From: Sitta carolinensis
Lineage: Eukaryota; Chordata; Aves; Passeriformes; Sittidae
Direction of reading: 5' to 3'
NCBI GenBank assembly: GCA_032173965.1
Contig: JAVUNC010000019.1
Location: 9,349,234 to 9,413,233, forward strand
DNA: 64,000 bases
Below, in pieces: positions 1 to 12,763 of this stretch. Both the position numbers and the translations under genes were made by a program. The notes beneath the pieces were generated by a model. The model saw only the letters and a list, made by a program, of their open reading frames with translations. It was not told the origin of the DNA and searched no databases. Position 1 is the stretch's first letter, and each line of letters starts with the position of its first letter.

Positions 1-947
1 TTGAAATGATCAGCAACATGGTTTATGTTTGAGTCACCCTAAAAAGCTTTTATAATAAATCAAAAGAAGCAGCATGCAGTGGAAGAAGGTCAGATATACT
101 CAAATGTTTCTAAAAAATGGTCCTTTTTTTAAATTAAGCATCTTAACTTTCGTACTAAACTTTTCATTTTTATAATTTAAAATAAAATTTACACTTAATT
201 ATCTTGATTCTTTCATATTATATTAAGGCTAGAAAACATACTGTTTTCAAATTTTGGTGACTTTGAAGCTCTTTACAAGCAATCTGCTCCAGTCTTTTAA
301 ATTCCAATCTGTTGCTGAAGTCTCTTCATGCCCAGTAATTGAACAGCCTTGCAGCTTAGAGGCTCTGCTCAGTGGCTCTGGTGTGGCAAATTCCTCTAAA
401 TGTGAGCACTGCTAACCTTCCCCTAGTCACACAAATATCCCTGGGCATCTGTTCTGCAGACGACAGACATTCTCCTGAAAAGCTGGAACATACGTGTGTG
501 GAAAATAAACAGTCCATGCTGGAAAAGTACCGTCCACAGATCTGCCAGAGCTGGCAGAGCCAACAGCAGCCGGTCCAACTTTGCTGGTGTCAAACCTACT
601 ACACACAATATCCTTCTGTCCAGTACTTCCAAATGTCTCCAGCCTCGCTTGCCAGACTCCCCGAAAGGCAGCAGCTCTTTTCCAGAAGTGGCAGGGCAGT
701 AGATTAGCTCTCCAATTGGTTGTCTGAACCCCCAAAGCCAGAGCTTGTTGCTCGTGCCGGTGGAGCTGGCAGCCCTGAGTGCAGCACGTGTTTCAGCACT
801 GACAGCCCTTCAAAGAACGTTTTAGAGGCACTTCTTCTGTGAGTGGCTGTGTCATCCAGATTTATGTTTTCAGAGAACTCATGTTGCCACCCGTATTTAT
901 TTTGTTTTGTAGGTTCATTTTAAAAGATTTTATTGATGATAGCTTAC
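1..947. other. Non-coding flank, no gene seen
   Basis: The first 360 bases are AT-rich unique sequence. From about 540 to 800 the base composition becomes clearly richer in G and C. Short frames are open on both strands here (372-707 plus, 427-735 minus), but they overlap each other, match no family I recognise and have no splice context, so I do not call a gene. The GC-richer half may be a conserved non-coding element or a decayed repeat; the sequence alone does not decide. Confidence 0.6.
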
Positions 948-1290
948 TGTAGTATTCCCCCGTATTTGCCCCCAGTTGATTTGTCCCTGAAAGTTGTATC
1001 CTCCCCCTTTATGGTAATCCCCTCCCTTTGCTCTAGTTCCTTCCCTTTTAATCATTGTGACCCTGCCCCTTGTTCTGGATCCTTCTATGTCAATCCTTCT
1101 TTAAACCTATCCCTTGGCTGTTCCTCCCCCTGGGTGTTCCTGAGCACAGCACTGCTCAGGACTCTTCTGTTCCTCAGCTCCAGTAAACCTTTCCTGCTGG
1201 ACTCTCCCAACAGAGAGCTTTCTCCTCTGCCTGATCCCCGACATCACTTGATGATTTTGCACTGTTGAGCAAGTGGCCCAACATTGAGTT
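948..1290 (+). mobile_element. Probable LTR fragment of an endogenous retrovirus
   Basis: The segment opens with TGTAGT, which fits the TG start of an LTR, and runs as a pyrimidine-rich U3-like stretch. It then shows the block 'cagctccagtaaaccttt' followed by 'cctgctggactctccc' and 'tctcctctgcctgatcccc'. That order (degenerate AATAAA-like signal, then a C/T-rich U5) matches the R-U5 part of avian ERV LTRs as I remember them, on the plus strand. No matching second LTR, primer-binding site or viral open frame is seen nearby, so it is at most a solo or truncated LTR. The 111-codon plus-strand frame at 933-1268 is an accident of this block. The 3' limit is uncertain. Confidence 0.45.
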
Positions 1291-1620
1291 TTTAGCTTAA
1301 ACCCCTACCAAGGCTGTTCCCCACCCCTGGCACAGTGCCGGTGCCCTTCCTGAGCTAGCCTGGGCTCTGGTGGCCACGCCAAACTCCGAGGCTGCTCTGC
1401 TGGCACATCCACAGGTGTGGGAGCCCAAGGGCTCTGGAGGACAGGAAAGATGTCCTTTCAGCCAGCAGCCCGTGTTGGCCCTTGCTCGGCATAAACAAAT
1501 CCCAGTGGCACTGTGCTCCGAAGATAGAGGCATTAATGGTGCCAAGGCTTTGACACTGGCAAATTTTCACTGTCTCTGATGAGTTTTTGCAGTTGGGTTT
1601 GTCATTAAAAAATGCCGTTT
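1291..1620. other. GC-richer unassigned block
   Basis: This stretch follows the LTR-like segment and stays noticeably richer in G and C than the window average. Frames open on both strands are mutual shadows. It could be internal or leader sequence of the same decayed retroviral insertion, or single-copy conserved DNA. I recognise no domain or RNA gene in it. Confidence 0.4.
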
Positions 1621-1803
1621 TCACTTCAGTGGAATTTTTCCCAGACTCCAGCTGAATTTTTAAGCTAAATGTTGAGAAATCTCTCCTTAAAAAAACACGG
1701 GTTTTAGGGACATTTGACAGAAAAGATGAGGGCTAGAAACTTCCTCTCCACCCTGTGATTAACAGGTAGAGGTCAGCCATGTCTTGATGGATGGCTCTCT
1801 TTG

Positions 1804-1845
1804 CTCTCGGTTTGGCCCGACTCGGATCGGCTCGAGAGTATTTAA
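1804..1845. promoter_or_regulatory. CpG cluster with inverted repeat and TATA-like box
   Basis: Five CpG dinucleotides start at 1808, 1818, 1823, 1828 and 1833. Outer arms CTCTCG (1804-1809) and CGAGAG (1833-1838) are perfect inverse complements. An inner CCGA (1817-1820) pairs with TCGG (1827-1830). TATTTAA follows at 1839-1845. In this AT-rich, CpG-poor setting the cluster stands out. A protein-binding or promoter role is inference only; no transcript is visible. Confidence 0.25.
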
Positions 1846-3430
1846 CAGAGTAGAAGAGAAAGAAAAAGGCATACCAGGAAGTTCAAACTTTGACCTGGTA
1901 ATTCTCTAACAAGGTAAGGAAAAACTTACTGAAGGAAAAAAAAAAACTAAACCAAGCCACCAAACCCTATGAACAAAATGTCTTTTTCAAATACAATAGC
2001 CATTACAGAATTTATGTGGTTTAAAATAGTCAAGAAATTAAAGGATTACTCTTGGAAACTGGTCATTACTAGTTTACTCTAGGGCATTTACAATTGGCAG
2101 TTTTGATGGAATTGAATCTGACAAATTAATTATTAATTAATTATTCTAAATTTAGACATAAATGGCAAAAATTTGAGAGTAATAACTACTGACCATCCTG
2201 GATAGAATATGCACAAAGCTAATAAAATTTTCCTCGACCTATAAGCTTTTGTGTGGTTTCTGTTGCTTTCAAATCAACATCAGGACCTAAAGATCAGACA
2301 ATTGTAGATGCAGTGTGTCTTTTCGTTAGATATTTTGGGGGTAAGAGGGACTATTGAAGAGCAACAGACCAGAAAATCTGATTTATCTGCTGGATAAACT
2401 GGAAGAAAATGTTATGAAAACCACAGATATAAGAAATATGGACAAATACGATGCAATGGTTGTACAGCAGCAATGCTTTTGTCAAATGAAGTCACGTCTA
2501 TGAAATTTTACTAGGCTTTGAACTCACAGTTGGAGAATGGAATAAAGGTGACCTGGTTGTTCTTGGGAATTAGTATATTCAAAAATGCTTTTAACATGAT
2601 GCCCTCCTCAAGCTCTCAGCTAAACTAAATTAATAGAAGTAAAGATCAAATCAAGAGTTAATAACCAAATAAAAGACAGAGGGAAAAGTTGAGCACCGCA
2701 TGGTGGGCTCAAGTATTTGATGAGATCTGAAAGCACCAGTGATGGATCATTTCATATTTCTTTACTCTTCCACATCTTCCTTGGTAATTTGAAAGTGGAG
2801 AAGAATAGTAAAATGACATTATATGATTAAGATAACATTCTAGGTAGCAAAAATCAAAACTGATTATTAAGACTTGCAGAAATATCTCTATTACTAAGTG
2901 AATGGTAGTAATTTCAAGGATTTCACTGATTTCAATGCAGGAATAGATGAACCTACATAAATTAATTGATGACCATATAGTTCAGTACGCAGACCAGACC
3001 CACTCCTCAGGGGACTCTGCTGCCTTCCTGGGGCCTGGGTGAAGGATGTGAAGAGAAAACTCCCTGTCCTGCTAAGGCCCTCAGGTTATTTTCCATTATG
3101 GATTTCACAGGCAGGCAGAAATCTGTGGGGTTTTGGTCTTGCCTCAGTTCACCTGACACCACAGGCCTGCTGTAAGCTGATGGGGGTCAGCCCTTCCAAA
3201 GATGGAGAAAGGATCTTTGCCCAGGAATTAGCAGGGCTGGCTGACAGCTTTAAAGGATGGGAAAGGGGTAAAATCAGGCTCACTAGAGACAAACCTGGGG
3301 GAAGCATGCCAATGTTTGTGAGATCATTTGCTAGCAAAGCCTTTTGGACTCAGTAATCCCAAAGGTCTTTTCTCACCTAAATGCTCCAGATGCACCAATT
3401 TCTTGAGCACTGAGTCCAGTGCATGTGTGG
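1846..3430. other. AT-rich unique DNA, no gene
   Basis: Nothing beyond simple AT-rich runs is seen, for example the ATTAATT-type run near 2124-2145. From about 2990 to 3350 the sequence is GC-richer and has frames open on both strands (3039-3356 plus, 3149-3337 minus), with no family resemblance. No splice sites, RNA genes or further repeats are recognised. Confidence 0.55.
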
Positions 3431-3620
3431 TCATGGAATTATAGAAACATGGAATAGCTTGGCCTGAAAGGAAACTCAGAGATCATCTATTTTCAATCCC
3501 ACTGCCATGGGCAGATCTGGCCACTCAGAGCTCCAACCAGTCTGGCCTTGAACACTTCCAAGGTTGGGCATCAACAGTTTCCCTGGGCAGCCGTTCCACA
3601 ACTGTCACAGTAAAGAAAGA
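3431..3620 (-). mobile_element. CR1 LINE, 3' end fragment
   Basis: Read on the plus strand, the copy begins 'tcatggaattatagaaac', the reverse complement of the CR1 terminal ATTCTATGAT-type repeats. It continues through decayed versions of 'aaagatcatc', 'ccaaccccctgccatgggcag' and 'ctggccttgaacacttcc', and ends near 'cacagtaaagaaa'. These blocks occur in the order expected for a minus-strand CR1 3' untranslated region. The copy is 5'-truncated to under 200 bases, the usual outcome of CR1 retrotransposition, and is well diverged, so it is old. It has no coding capacity. Confidence 0.88.
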
Positions 3621-5697
3621 TAGAGAATCCTCATGGATTTTCCAGGAGGCATTATCTTCAAAGACCCAACCCTTCTTAATGCATGTGAGCTGACAGGAAT
3701 GCAGCCTGATTTGTCACACTTGGTAAAAAGCTTATGGAAATGTTGAACCTGATTTGTTTGAAATTGGAGCTCAAATGGACTCTAGAGTGGAGCTATTCTT
3801 TGTCAAGTTTCAGCCCACAGAAAGATTTAAAGCTGAGCTCTGAACTAGCAAAAATAGAATTTGCAAATGAAGTGCTGACACAAGTCTCAGGCATAAGTAG
3901 GATGAGCACTATCATGTATGAATGAGCCTTTCTCTCTTTCACAGAAGCATGCCATGCAATATGCAAATCACTTGGTTTAATGAACAGCTTCATTTAAAAA
4001 AAGAAGAGTTCATGTGGTTAAACACTCAGAGACAGTTATTAATGTTTTAATTTTAAAGACTGAACTAGGATCCATAAAATTAAATCCAATAAAACTCTAA
4101 AAATAATTAGAAAGGAGCCAGCTAAATATAAACGATCATAGGTTTGTTGGCTGCTCCTGGGTCAGGCTTTCAAAATTCAGGAAGCCAAAAGGAATATATC
4201 TTGAAGGGAGTAAACAACAAAAACATTCATAAAAAGACACATGAAAATAACTTTGGTTTCATTAAACATATCAACTATAAATAAGCTCAGTGTGGGTGAA
4301 TGGTGGCATATAGAGATGAGGTATAGATACACTAGATATCTATGCATAGATAGAAGGATTAAAGTTACATAATACCTACATGTTACTGCTTTAGGGGAAT
4401 GAATATAACTTCACACAGCTTTAGAGGAAGAGAATCTCAGATGAGCAGCTTTGAATAAAATAGACACACAAAAAACTGAGGGTCTAAACTCACAGAGCTA
4501 CTTATATACAAAACTTAAAAAAACCTTAATAGATCTAAATATACCAAAAAAGCTCCTACATATTTGCCTTGAGACAGTGAATGATATGTGTCCCAGAAGA
4601 CTAGAGTACTTTCCATGCATGATTGCATCCAGGCACATATGTGTGATAAACTGCTCCCTTCCTACCAGATATAACACCCTTTACACATCTCTGGTCTGAA
4701 CAAACTGGCTTGGTTTAAGACAACTGAAGGACAACACACAAAAGGAGTTCTCCCCTTTTATTTAAACCAATCCCTTCCCACCAAAAAGGAGAAGGAAATA
4801 CGAGTAGATATAAGTGACAAAATAACTGTGTACTAAAGAAAAACCGAAATAGCAACCTTTGGTCAAAATGCCACGTTAGCTCCACACCCTCCTGGGACTG
4901 CCATGGTACTACTGCCCCAGCTAAAAACACCACTTCAGGCATTCCTTGTCCCCTCCTTGGGCTCCATCCTATTGTACACATAAAGAAATTATTTATTCAT
5001 ATTTCAAGACCCTTTACAAAGTAAAAAGACAGAGTCCGTAATGTGTCACTGGACCCCTGCTAGAAGCTGTGGTTAATTACTTGTTGTCTTGCAAAAACAT
5101 TACCCTCATCCTTCTAATGAAACTTTCATGAAAATAAAAGAATAAATTAATGTAATGCATAAGGAAGAGGTGGAATAACAGTCTGCTTGGGGAAAGTTTC
5201 GGAGGGAGTACCTTTCAGAAGCCCACCATAATAAAACACATAGGAAGATTTGAATTGATAAAATTGTGCTGGCAGTAATGAGATAACGGGGTCCAAAAAA
5301 GAAGGAGTCTTTTCAGTATCACAAAAATTTCATATTATTCAGAATTTATTTTAGTAGGAGAGTCTGGGTGCATCATGTAAGTCATAGAATAGGCAAAACA
5401 AAATTCCTGCTTTCTATTTCAAATTTAATGTAATATACGATGCAATTAATACAATCCAGCATACTTTTATCACTCTCAATTTTTCTCTGCATTTCTGTTT
5501 CTTTTTAACCTTTTCCAAGCTTGTTTTCCCCAAATTGTTTTTGCCTATTTGTCTGTCATTCATCCAGCCACACAAGTTTTGATAGGAGCCAATATTTACA
5601 ACTGATAACATCTCATTAATATTTTTATTTATTTAGAATCTAAACAGGTCATGTTATCCACAATGTCCCCATTATGGATCTAAAGACTCTGGCTAAA
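3621..5697. other. AT-rich unique DNA, no gene
   Basis: A long stretch of AT-rich sequence with short unrelated frames (for example 3734-3925 plus, 4451-4699 plus, 4715-4981 minus). None carries a recognisable motif, and stop codons elsewhere are dense. Likely intronic or intergenic. Confidence 0.55.
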
Positions 5698-5733
5698 ACA
5701 AAAAAATAAAATAGAAATAAAATAAAATAAAAT
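5698..5733. repeat. (AAAAT)n low-complexity tract
   Basis: Short runs of AAAAT/AATAA units, imperfect at the left and cleaner at the right ('aaataaaataaaataaaat'). A pentanucleotide microsatellite of modest length. Confidence 0.8.
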
Positions 5734-8700
5734 TCTAGTATAAGACTTTCACACTTGCAAAAGAAAATAAACATGATGGAGAAACCAAGACAGATGTCAG
5801 TGTTTAAGGATAACAACTGTTGTTTCATGCTGGGCTAGTGGCTACATGTGAGGAACAGATGTGAGGCTGACAGGAAGAAAGACAGACTTGGTAGATAAGA
5901 AAATTTTGGATGTTTTGGTGAAAAGTTTTAAGAACAACTTGGTCTGTAGTGTCCTAAAGGTGGAACAGGAAAAGCCACTGAATGAGTTTGGGAAAGGGGA
6001 GAAAAAAGTCGTCAACAAAAACACAGACAAACCAGTCAGTGCAGAATTGTGAAACCAAAGAGAGTTGAGGAGAGCAGAGCAGACAGAGCAAGGAAAAAGT
6101 AAAAAAGGTTTTCCTTCCTTCTTGCTGATTAGACCTAATAATGGAACCTCATTTTCAAGGAAGAATTTTTTCAGACAGCTGGAACAAATTTTTCAGGTAC
6201 ATTGATGTGAGAAAGCAGAAAAACTGTGCATTGGCAAGGGGAGTCTAAAGCAAGTTTTTTCAGCAAAGTTCTTTATGTTCTATAAAACCTGTGTTCTTCA
6301 ACCCTCTTTGGTCAGAGGGCTGGAATCAAAGGAAGTATAAAATAGAGCACAGAGGAAATAAGGAAAGCTTCAGCCAGTTGGGAATGGATAATAGTCACCA
6401 CCTCAATTATAATAGTTTCTGATTTATTTTATGGTTAAAATTAAAGTCATATTCTAATGAAGGTGATCCCTCTAATTTAGTGGAGAGAGAAGTAGTGATC
6501 TAATGATGAAATCACGACCTTGGCTTGCTGTGCCAATGGATCCATCTCTGTAGCTGCTTGGAATCTAATGGCAAGTTCAAAACCTGAACTGTACCGCTGA
6601 TGCTCTGCTTTGGGTCAATGTTTTCTAAGTCATTACAGTTCTGTTGATCTGCATTTTAGTATTACTATTTTAAAATAACTTGATCATCTCTGAAGTTATC
6701 TTAAATGAAAGTTGATATTTGAAACCCTATGCCCTATTTAATTTAAACCCAAATCATCGGTATAATTTAGAAACATAAACACTTTGCAACTTTTTTTTTA
6801 TTTTGTTTAATTCAGCTAATTCTCTTTCTAACATGAAGATATAGTGAAATGTCTGTGTGCTTTTAGAAGTGTATCAATCTACCAGTTTCATTTAATGAAA
6901 TGCCAAATTTAACAGATAGAAACAAATTTACCTCTGCTGTTAGTGAACAATGATAATTGGAATAGAGTTTCCCCCCCCCCCTCATCAAAATGAAGCCAAA
7001 TTAAATTGTAGACCTGAGATAGCTATTGGGCTTTCTACATTCCAAGCAAGTTCTGGATGCAAATGTGCTAAGCAAAAGGCTTCAGTGATATTGCTACTCT
7101 GAAATATTGAGGATCTTCCCTGGGCTGCACTACTTTAGGGTGTTTAAGAAGCATAAGGCAACAGAAGTTTAGAAAATCAAACATAGCCTATAAACTAGTC
7201 AACAGAGATGAGAATCAAAAACTCTTGTGGATACCCAAACCCCTGCACATATGTAGAAACAGATGATTAGAGTGCTGTATCTGTCATTTGGAAGTGGTTA
7301 AATGTTCAGCTGAACTGCCTCTTGAGTAAATCTTTTTTGTAGTCCAGGTTTTAGAATTCCCCTGATTTTACAGGATGATGCCTTCATGCCCTTAAATGCT
7401 CTGGTTGGTTAATAAGAATAATGAGGAACTGCTTGGCATTCCATTCTTTCATCTCTGTTGCTACATCAAAATGTTCCTCTTCCGGGACATTCAGATGATC
7501 TTCTGTAATCTTTACTGTTATTAATTCATGCCTCATTATTAGGAAGAAATTGATTTTTCAAATAGTTGCTTCTACAATTTACAAGTCATGTCTTGGATAC
7601 TGTAAAAAATAGGCTGCAGGACAAATTAAAAAAATGAATAGAGGTTGTTTTCTTAAAATGAATACTGCAGTTTCTCACTTAAAATGGACTGATTTTGGGA
7701 GCTGAACAGCAGAGGATAACTTATTCTGAAGACCAGTGTGAAAAACTGCACAAGATAAATCTCATTAAAAAAATTCGGGGTTTTACAATAATTTGCTCAT
7801 TAGAGGGTATTAAATAAACATTTTGTCACATAAAATGTATTTCGAACAACAAAATTGAGAAATATCCTTTTCAGAGGTGATGAGGAGGAAGATAAATCCA
7901 ACACAATGTGTTCATTAGGAATGGCTCATAAGTTCAGTGTGTTTACAGGATGCTTATTTGGTTCAATAAAATGTCAGATAAAATCAAGTTGTCAAGCAAA
8001 AATATTCTTTGAACAGAACAAAATTACCACTTTAAACATTTTTTTCTAATTTCCATTTTAGCACATATGTTAAGTAAAGTCAAAGAACCTGTTTTACAGA
8101 GCAACATTTGATTAATGTGTTTGACTCTTTTCTAGTTCCTAGTAATTTCAAGGAAAAATATATGCCTGCAAAGGGAGATTAAATTTGACTACTTTTTCTC
8201 TATTTATCTACCTATTTATTAACAGTATTTATCGAGAGAAAATTCTGAATAAGAAAAATTCCCTCCCTCTTATGTAATTTAAAAACCCCAATCAAACAGA
8301 TTGACTGTATTTCTTTTTGTAAGCCATTATTTTCAGGTGATCAGGTACAGAAAATTATGTATTTAACTATAAATCAAGTTGGTACTTTCTACTAGAAGAT
8401 ATTAAAGTCTGAATATTAATGATGTTAGTCTCAAGGATAAAAACAACGAAGATATTAAAATAGCTGTGAGGGGTAAAGTTTTGTCTAATGAAATATGAAT
8501 TTTGAAAGTTAAGAAAGTTATATAAGGTTATAGCTGCTGCAATAATGTTTTACCGTGCTGAGTTTTATGGAGAAAATTATTCTGTATTATTTGGATTTTG
8601 ACCAGCCAACTTGTAAATACCAAACAGTATTATTCAAGAAAATTAAAATATTGGATTAGGATCTAACTTATTACTTCAATGTTAAGAGAAGTTTGGTTCA

Positions 8701-11110
8701 ATGTATTGCAAAGTTAAAATGTGCAATACTGTAAAGATTGAACACCATCTGTCTCTACATGGCCCAGGTGAGTATCTAAGAAATTCATGTCCTGAATTAT
8801 TTGCTGAAGTGACTAAAAGTTGTAGCTCTTCTCTTTCATGAAATATGTTCAGTGAAAAATACCTCAGTGACTGGGGAAATAATGGAGGAAGCAGGTGATT
8901 TTTTTACTGTTGTTTTATTCGTGTGAGTTTGATAATATTTCTGTTCATTCCAGAATGGGAACACCAGTAGCTTCTTAATCTTTCCTGGCAGACATTTGAC
9001 CTTGTCCCTGCGAACTTGAAAGGACATGATTAACTTTGTGTGTACAAGCAGGCCGAGGAAACCACTTGAGCAGAATGGTAAACAAGGGATTTTGAGCAAA
9101 TTTGGAGAAACAGAGTGGAGTTTCTTCCACTAACAGATGGCTTTGCAGCAGGTAGCAGAAGAAGATAATGAGTAATCAAGTGCAATGACTAAGCTGTCTT
9201 GGACAGGTTGTGTTTTCTAATCTGCTTCCCACTTCATCTCTCCTTCTCCCTGTGCATAGGGATTCAACCACTAACCTACATATTGGTGAGGCCCTCATCC
9301 TTAAACAATTCCAAGAGAAAAAAGAGATTGCAGCAGCATAAGTATAATGTGCTAATTGTGAAGAAGAAGGTTGGTAATCTGGAGTGAAAACATTAGCACA
9401 CTATTTGAGAAAACCAAGTTTTCCCGAGATGACATAGTTTAAGATCCCTGCCAGAAACACTACAAAGAAAAAGAAACAGATTGGTGATTTGATAACCAAC
9501 TGCTAAGGAGAGGTAGGAGGCCTTCTCCCCAGCTAGGAATTTTACATTTTTATCATACATTTGATGAATCATATAGTGAGATAGCTGTTTTGGAAGGACA
9601 AAAGACAGAGGTACAGGGAATATATTTAGTGATCGCTATTTGGCATGAAGAAGCGGGTATTAAGGGGAGTTATTCAAGGATGTTATAGAAGCAAGAAGTC
9701 ATCAAGAGTTCTGTATTACAAATAGTGAAAAAAGGTCTTCTTTTTAAAAACAAAATAGAGAGTGGTCTACACCTCTGTAGAGGAAAACATAAAAGAAATT
9801 TTTTGTCCAAAGTATAAAGCCATTTTACAGAACTTTATACAGGTTGTCTACTATAAATAAGTTGTGAGATCCCATGAAACTGCGTACTTAAAAAACTTCT
9901 TTGGAAGTTACAATTTCATGGGATGAAAATATGAACTGTCCTTGCAGAAGTCCTTATGGTTTCATAAAGAAGAAACAGATGGCAGAAAATACATGAGTGG
10001 AACTATTGTATGTATGGTCTGTGTATATTTTGTCTTTTCTCAAGAAAAACAGCTGGGAGTGCAGGTCAGCTTGTTCTCATAAGGAAACACTGATCTCAGT
10101 GACAGGCAAGCAGAACCATCCTAGAGAGCATTAAAAAAAATTCTCTATAAATACAGGCTTACAAAATTGTAAAGAATGGAAATTTCTGATTTGCTTTATC
10201 AGTGTCAAATAAAAAAGGTAGAAACTCTCAGTGTGTGAATTATTTTATATAGGTGGCATTATCAAAGATAATGATTGGAGTGATTCACAAGACTAGAATA
10301 ATATAAAATGTTTTTCCTCAGTCTGGAATTTAGAATACTTGTTTGTGTGTGTGTGAGAAAAAGACCTTCTCTATTGGAGAAACAATTTCCTGATTTAAGG
10401 CTACTGAAACCTCAGAAGTACCAGATCTTGAATGCCTGCAAATCAATTTATTAATGAGCACAGTTCAATGAGAAATGCAGAAAGGAGTCTGTTCTATACT
10501 AGTCAAATCAAATTAGAGGAAAGAATAAACTCCCTTTTTAAACATCAGTTTAATATTAATAGGGACTACTTACAGATATAAGCTGGAGAATGCCTATAAT
10601 AACTATTGTAAGAGGACTAGGTTTCAAGAATTGTAGTATTTCAAAGCTAAGAAAACTTCTGAGAGAGAAATTAAGAGGGAAAAATTCCATGGGAATGTGA
10701 ATAAATATTGAGAATTCTTGGTGTAACACAACTCCAAAGCCCAGGATAAATGCTTTCAATAGAATACTTCATTCTTACATCACGCTTGGCTCTAGAAGAG
10801 CTCCATATGGAGGCGAGGGCTTTTCTGGGAAGGACCAGTTTGGGGTTCAAGGCCTCTGTTCTTTCCCCAGTTGTGTGGGAATTCTTCTTTCTTATGGCCT
10901 GGGAAAAGGCTGCCTCCTTCTCTGGACAGCTCAACCCACTGCAGAGCACGGGTGGTGCAATTAAGGCAATAAAGAGCTAATAAAATGTGTCTGTCATATG
11001 CTCTAAGGAAGGAGGAGATAAGAAGTTTGAAGCTGTAGAAGCAAGAGGAGAGATCAGAGAAGAAATCCCTGACTCATTGCAAAGAAATAGTAACATTCCT
11101 GAAATCAGCA
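5734..11110. other. AT-rich unique DNA, no gene
   Basis: More than 5 kb with no gene or clear interspersed repeat. The only simple-sequence item is an 11-base poly(C) run at 6971-6981. Open frames of 60-92 codons (5861-6052, 7855-8049, 8836-9099, 9199-9387, 10671-10949 and others) are short, often overlap a frame on the other strand and match nothing I know. From about 10790 to 10980 the DNA is GC-richer and ends with two AATAAA-like hexamers near 10970-10984. I could not tie these to a transcript. Confidence 0.55.
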
Positions 11111-11229
11111 AGAAAAAACACCAACACAAAAACCCCAAAACTATACAAAAGCAAACAAATGAATCCCCAAAAACCCCCAAAACAAACAAACAAACAAAAC
11201 TAAAAAAAAACAAATCCCAAACCAATAAA
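11111..11229. repeat. A/C-rich low-complexity tract
   Basis: Interrupted runs of A with single or grouped C, including an (AAAC)n stretch 'aaacaaacaaacaaacaaaa' near 11180-11200. It reads as degenerate simple sequence and produces an artificial lysine/asparagine-rich frame (10987-11268). Confidence 0.8.
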
Positions 11230-12024
11230 GCACCAAAGAATATAAAAAATATTATGTACAATATATAGGGCAAAATGTGCCCTGCAACATAAAGTTTTTT
11301 TTCAGTCTTTGAGAATGTTTTTTTGATGGATAAAGTTAACACTGTATATCTAATATAGTTGTTTTCAACTTTTGTTAAAAATAATGTTATTCATATAAAG
11401 GTCATGGGAAATGAATTAAGTGGTAGGTAGTTGACAGATCTCAAAAGCAGTTTTCACTGGTTATGTTTTCTAGCAGAATCTTGAAGAGACAAATTATTTT
11501 CTAACATTATTTAGTATTGCTTCAGTAGGACAAATCACTTAAAAGTCACTTATAAATATTGCTGCCCAGTTAAATTATCAAGGTCAAGGCACTCTTTGGA
11601 CTGACAGGTAAATTAGACCACTGGAAAAAAAAATAAATTATTTTAAATTATATGCATAGTAACAAACAATCCAGGTAGTGCCTACATGAATGTGTAGGAG
11701 AAGGAAGAAGATACATTTGGCAGCAATGTGGAAATGAGTGTGATCAGAGATGAAAAAATAATTCAGCATAATCTCTGTGTGTTTTGTGGCAAATAAGGGT
11801 GCAACGTGATCTATGGTTGGATATTAAGAATGTTGGAATATGTGCCTGGTTTTGGGACCTAGGTTCCCATGATAATGGAGATAAATTAAATTTCAAAAAT
11901 ATAGGAACTATAATTAACGTTGAGTGCATGGAAAAATGTGCAAAATTACACTCTTAAACAAATGAAGATGTGATTGCACTGTGCTGACACTTCCACAGGG
12001 AACAAATGTAGGACATGTTACGGG
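11230..12024. other. AT-rich unique DNA, no gene
   Basis: No gene, RNA or repeat is recognised. The sequence just upstream of the poly(A) run at 12025 has no family I recognise, so I cannot say that it is a retrocopy. Confidence 0.5.

Positions 12025-12069
<45 letters not shown>
12025..12069. repeat. Poly(A) tract of 45 bases
   Basis: An uninterrupted run of 45 A residues, preceded by 'ttacggg' and followed by 'gttaaaaaac'. It could be an expanded mononucleotide repeat or the tail of a retrocopy. No upstream parent sequence and no clear target-site duplication were found. Confidence 0.95.
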
Positions 12070-12072
<3 letters not shown>

Positions 12073-12763
12073 AAAAAACTTATAATCTGAAGCTGAAGCT
12101 AGGCAAACTTGAAAAACTAAAGCAAATGAGTATTTATAGCAAAAACTAAAGATGGAATTATATTTTCTTCAGGTCTTGATGCCTGGGTTTCTTTATTAAA
12201 CTCTTTTTCTTCCTGTTCTGGGAATAGAAATGGTTTGCTTGGGCTTTTGTGATTTTTTTTCTTTCTCCTGGATTTTCATCTGCTCTGTTATGTGCTGCAG
12301 CATATTGTCTGATTGCATCAATCACATTGTGTCTCCTGAAGTAAATAATATATTGTCAAGTAATGCATTATTTAATGCTGAAGAGAACCTCACATGTGAG
12401 TACACAGGTAGACACTTACAATTTACTGTGGTGCTGGAACCTATATTTACCAGCTGTTATACAGAAAGAGATGAGAGAATTCATTCTGAATTCGAGTTGG
12501 AGTTCAGGTGTTGAACATACTTCAATAGTAACTGAAAAGTTCAAGGTGAACTCTATTATCTATTTAGAAGAGATTATGAAATGTTTGTAAAGGCAGTGTG
12601 TTTTCTGTTGTCTAAATACCAATACTATCAAATCATAAAACAAGTGCTGAAATATATTTTAAGACCTTCAGGTCCTTGCCTGGGCTTTTTCAGTCCTGTG
12701 TTACTGAAAAAAAAGAACTTTCAAGCCTTCATTTGACAGTTTTTCTCCTTCCAATCCCCCCAG

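Noticed and set aside
9260..9285. Possible 26-base micro-exon between a pyrimidine tract with AG and GTGAG
   Set aside because: Splice-like motifs of this length are common by chance and there is no partner exon or coding signal.
10987..11268. Lysine/asparagine-rich 93-codon frame
   Set aside because: Produced by an A/C-rich simple-sequence tract.
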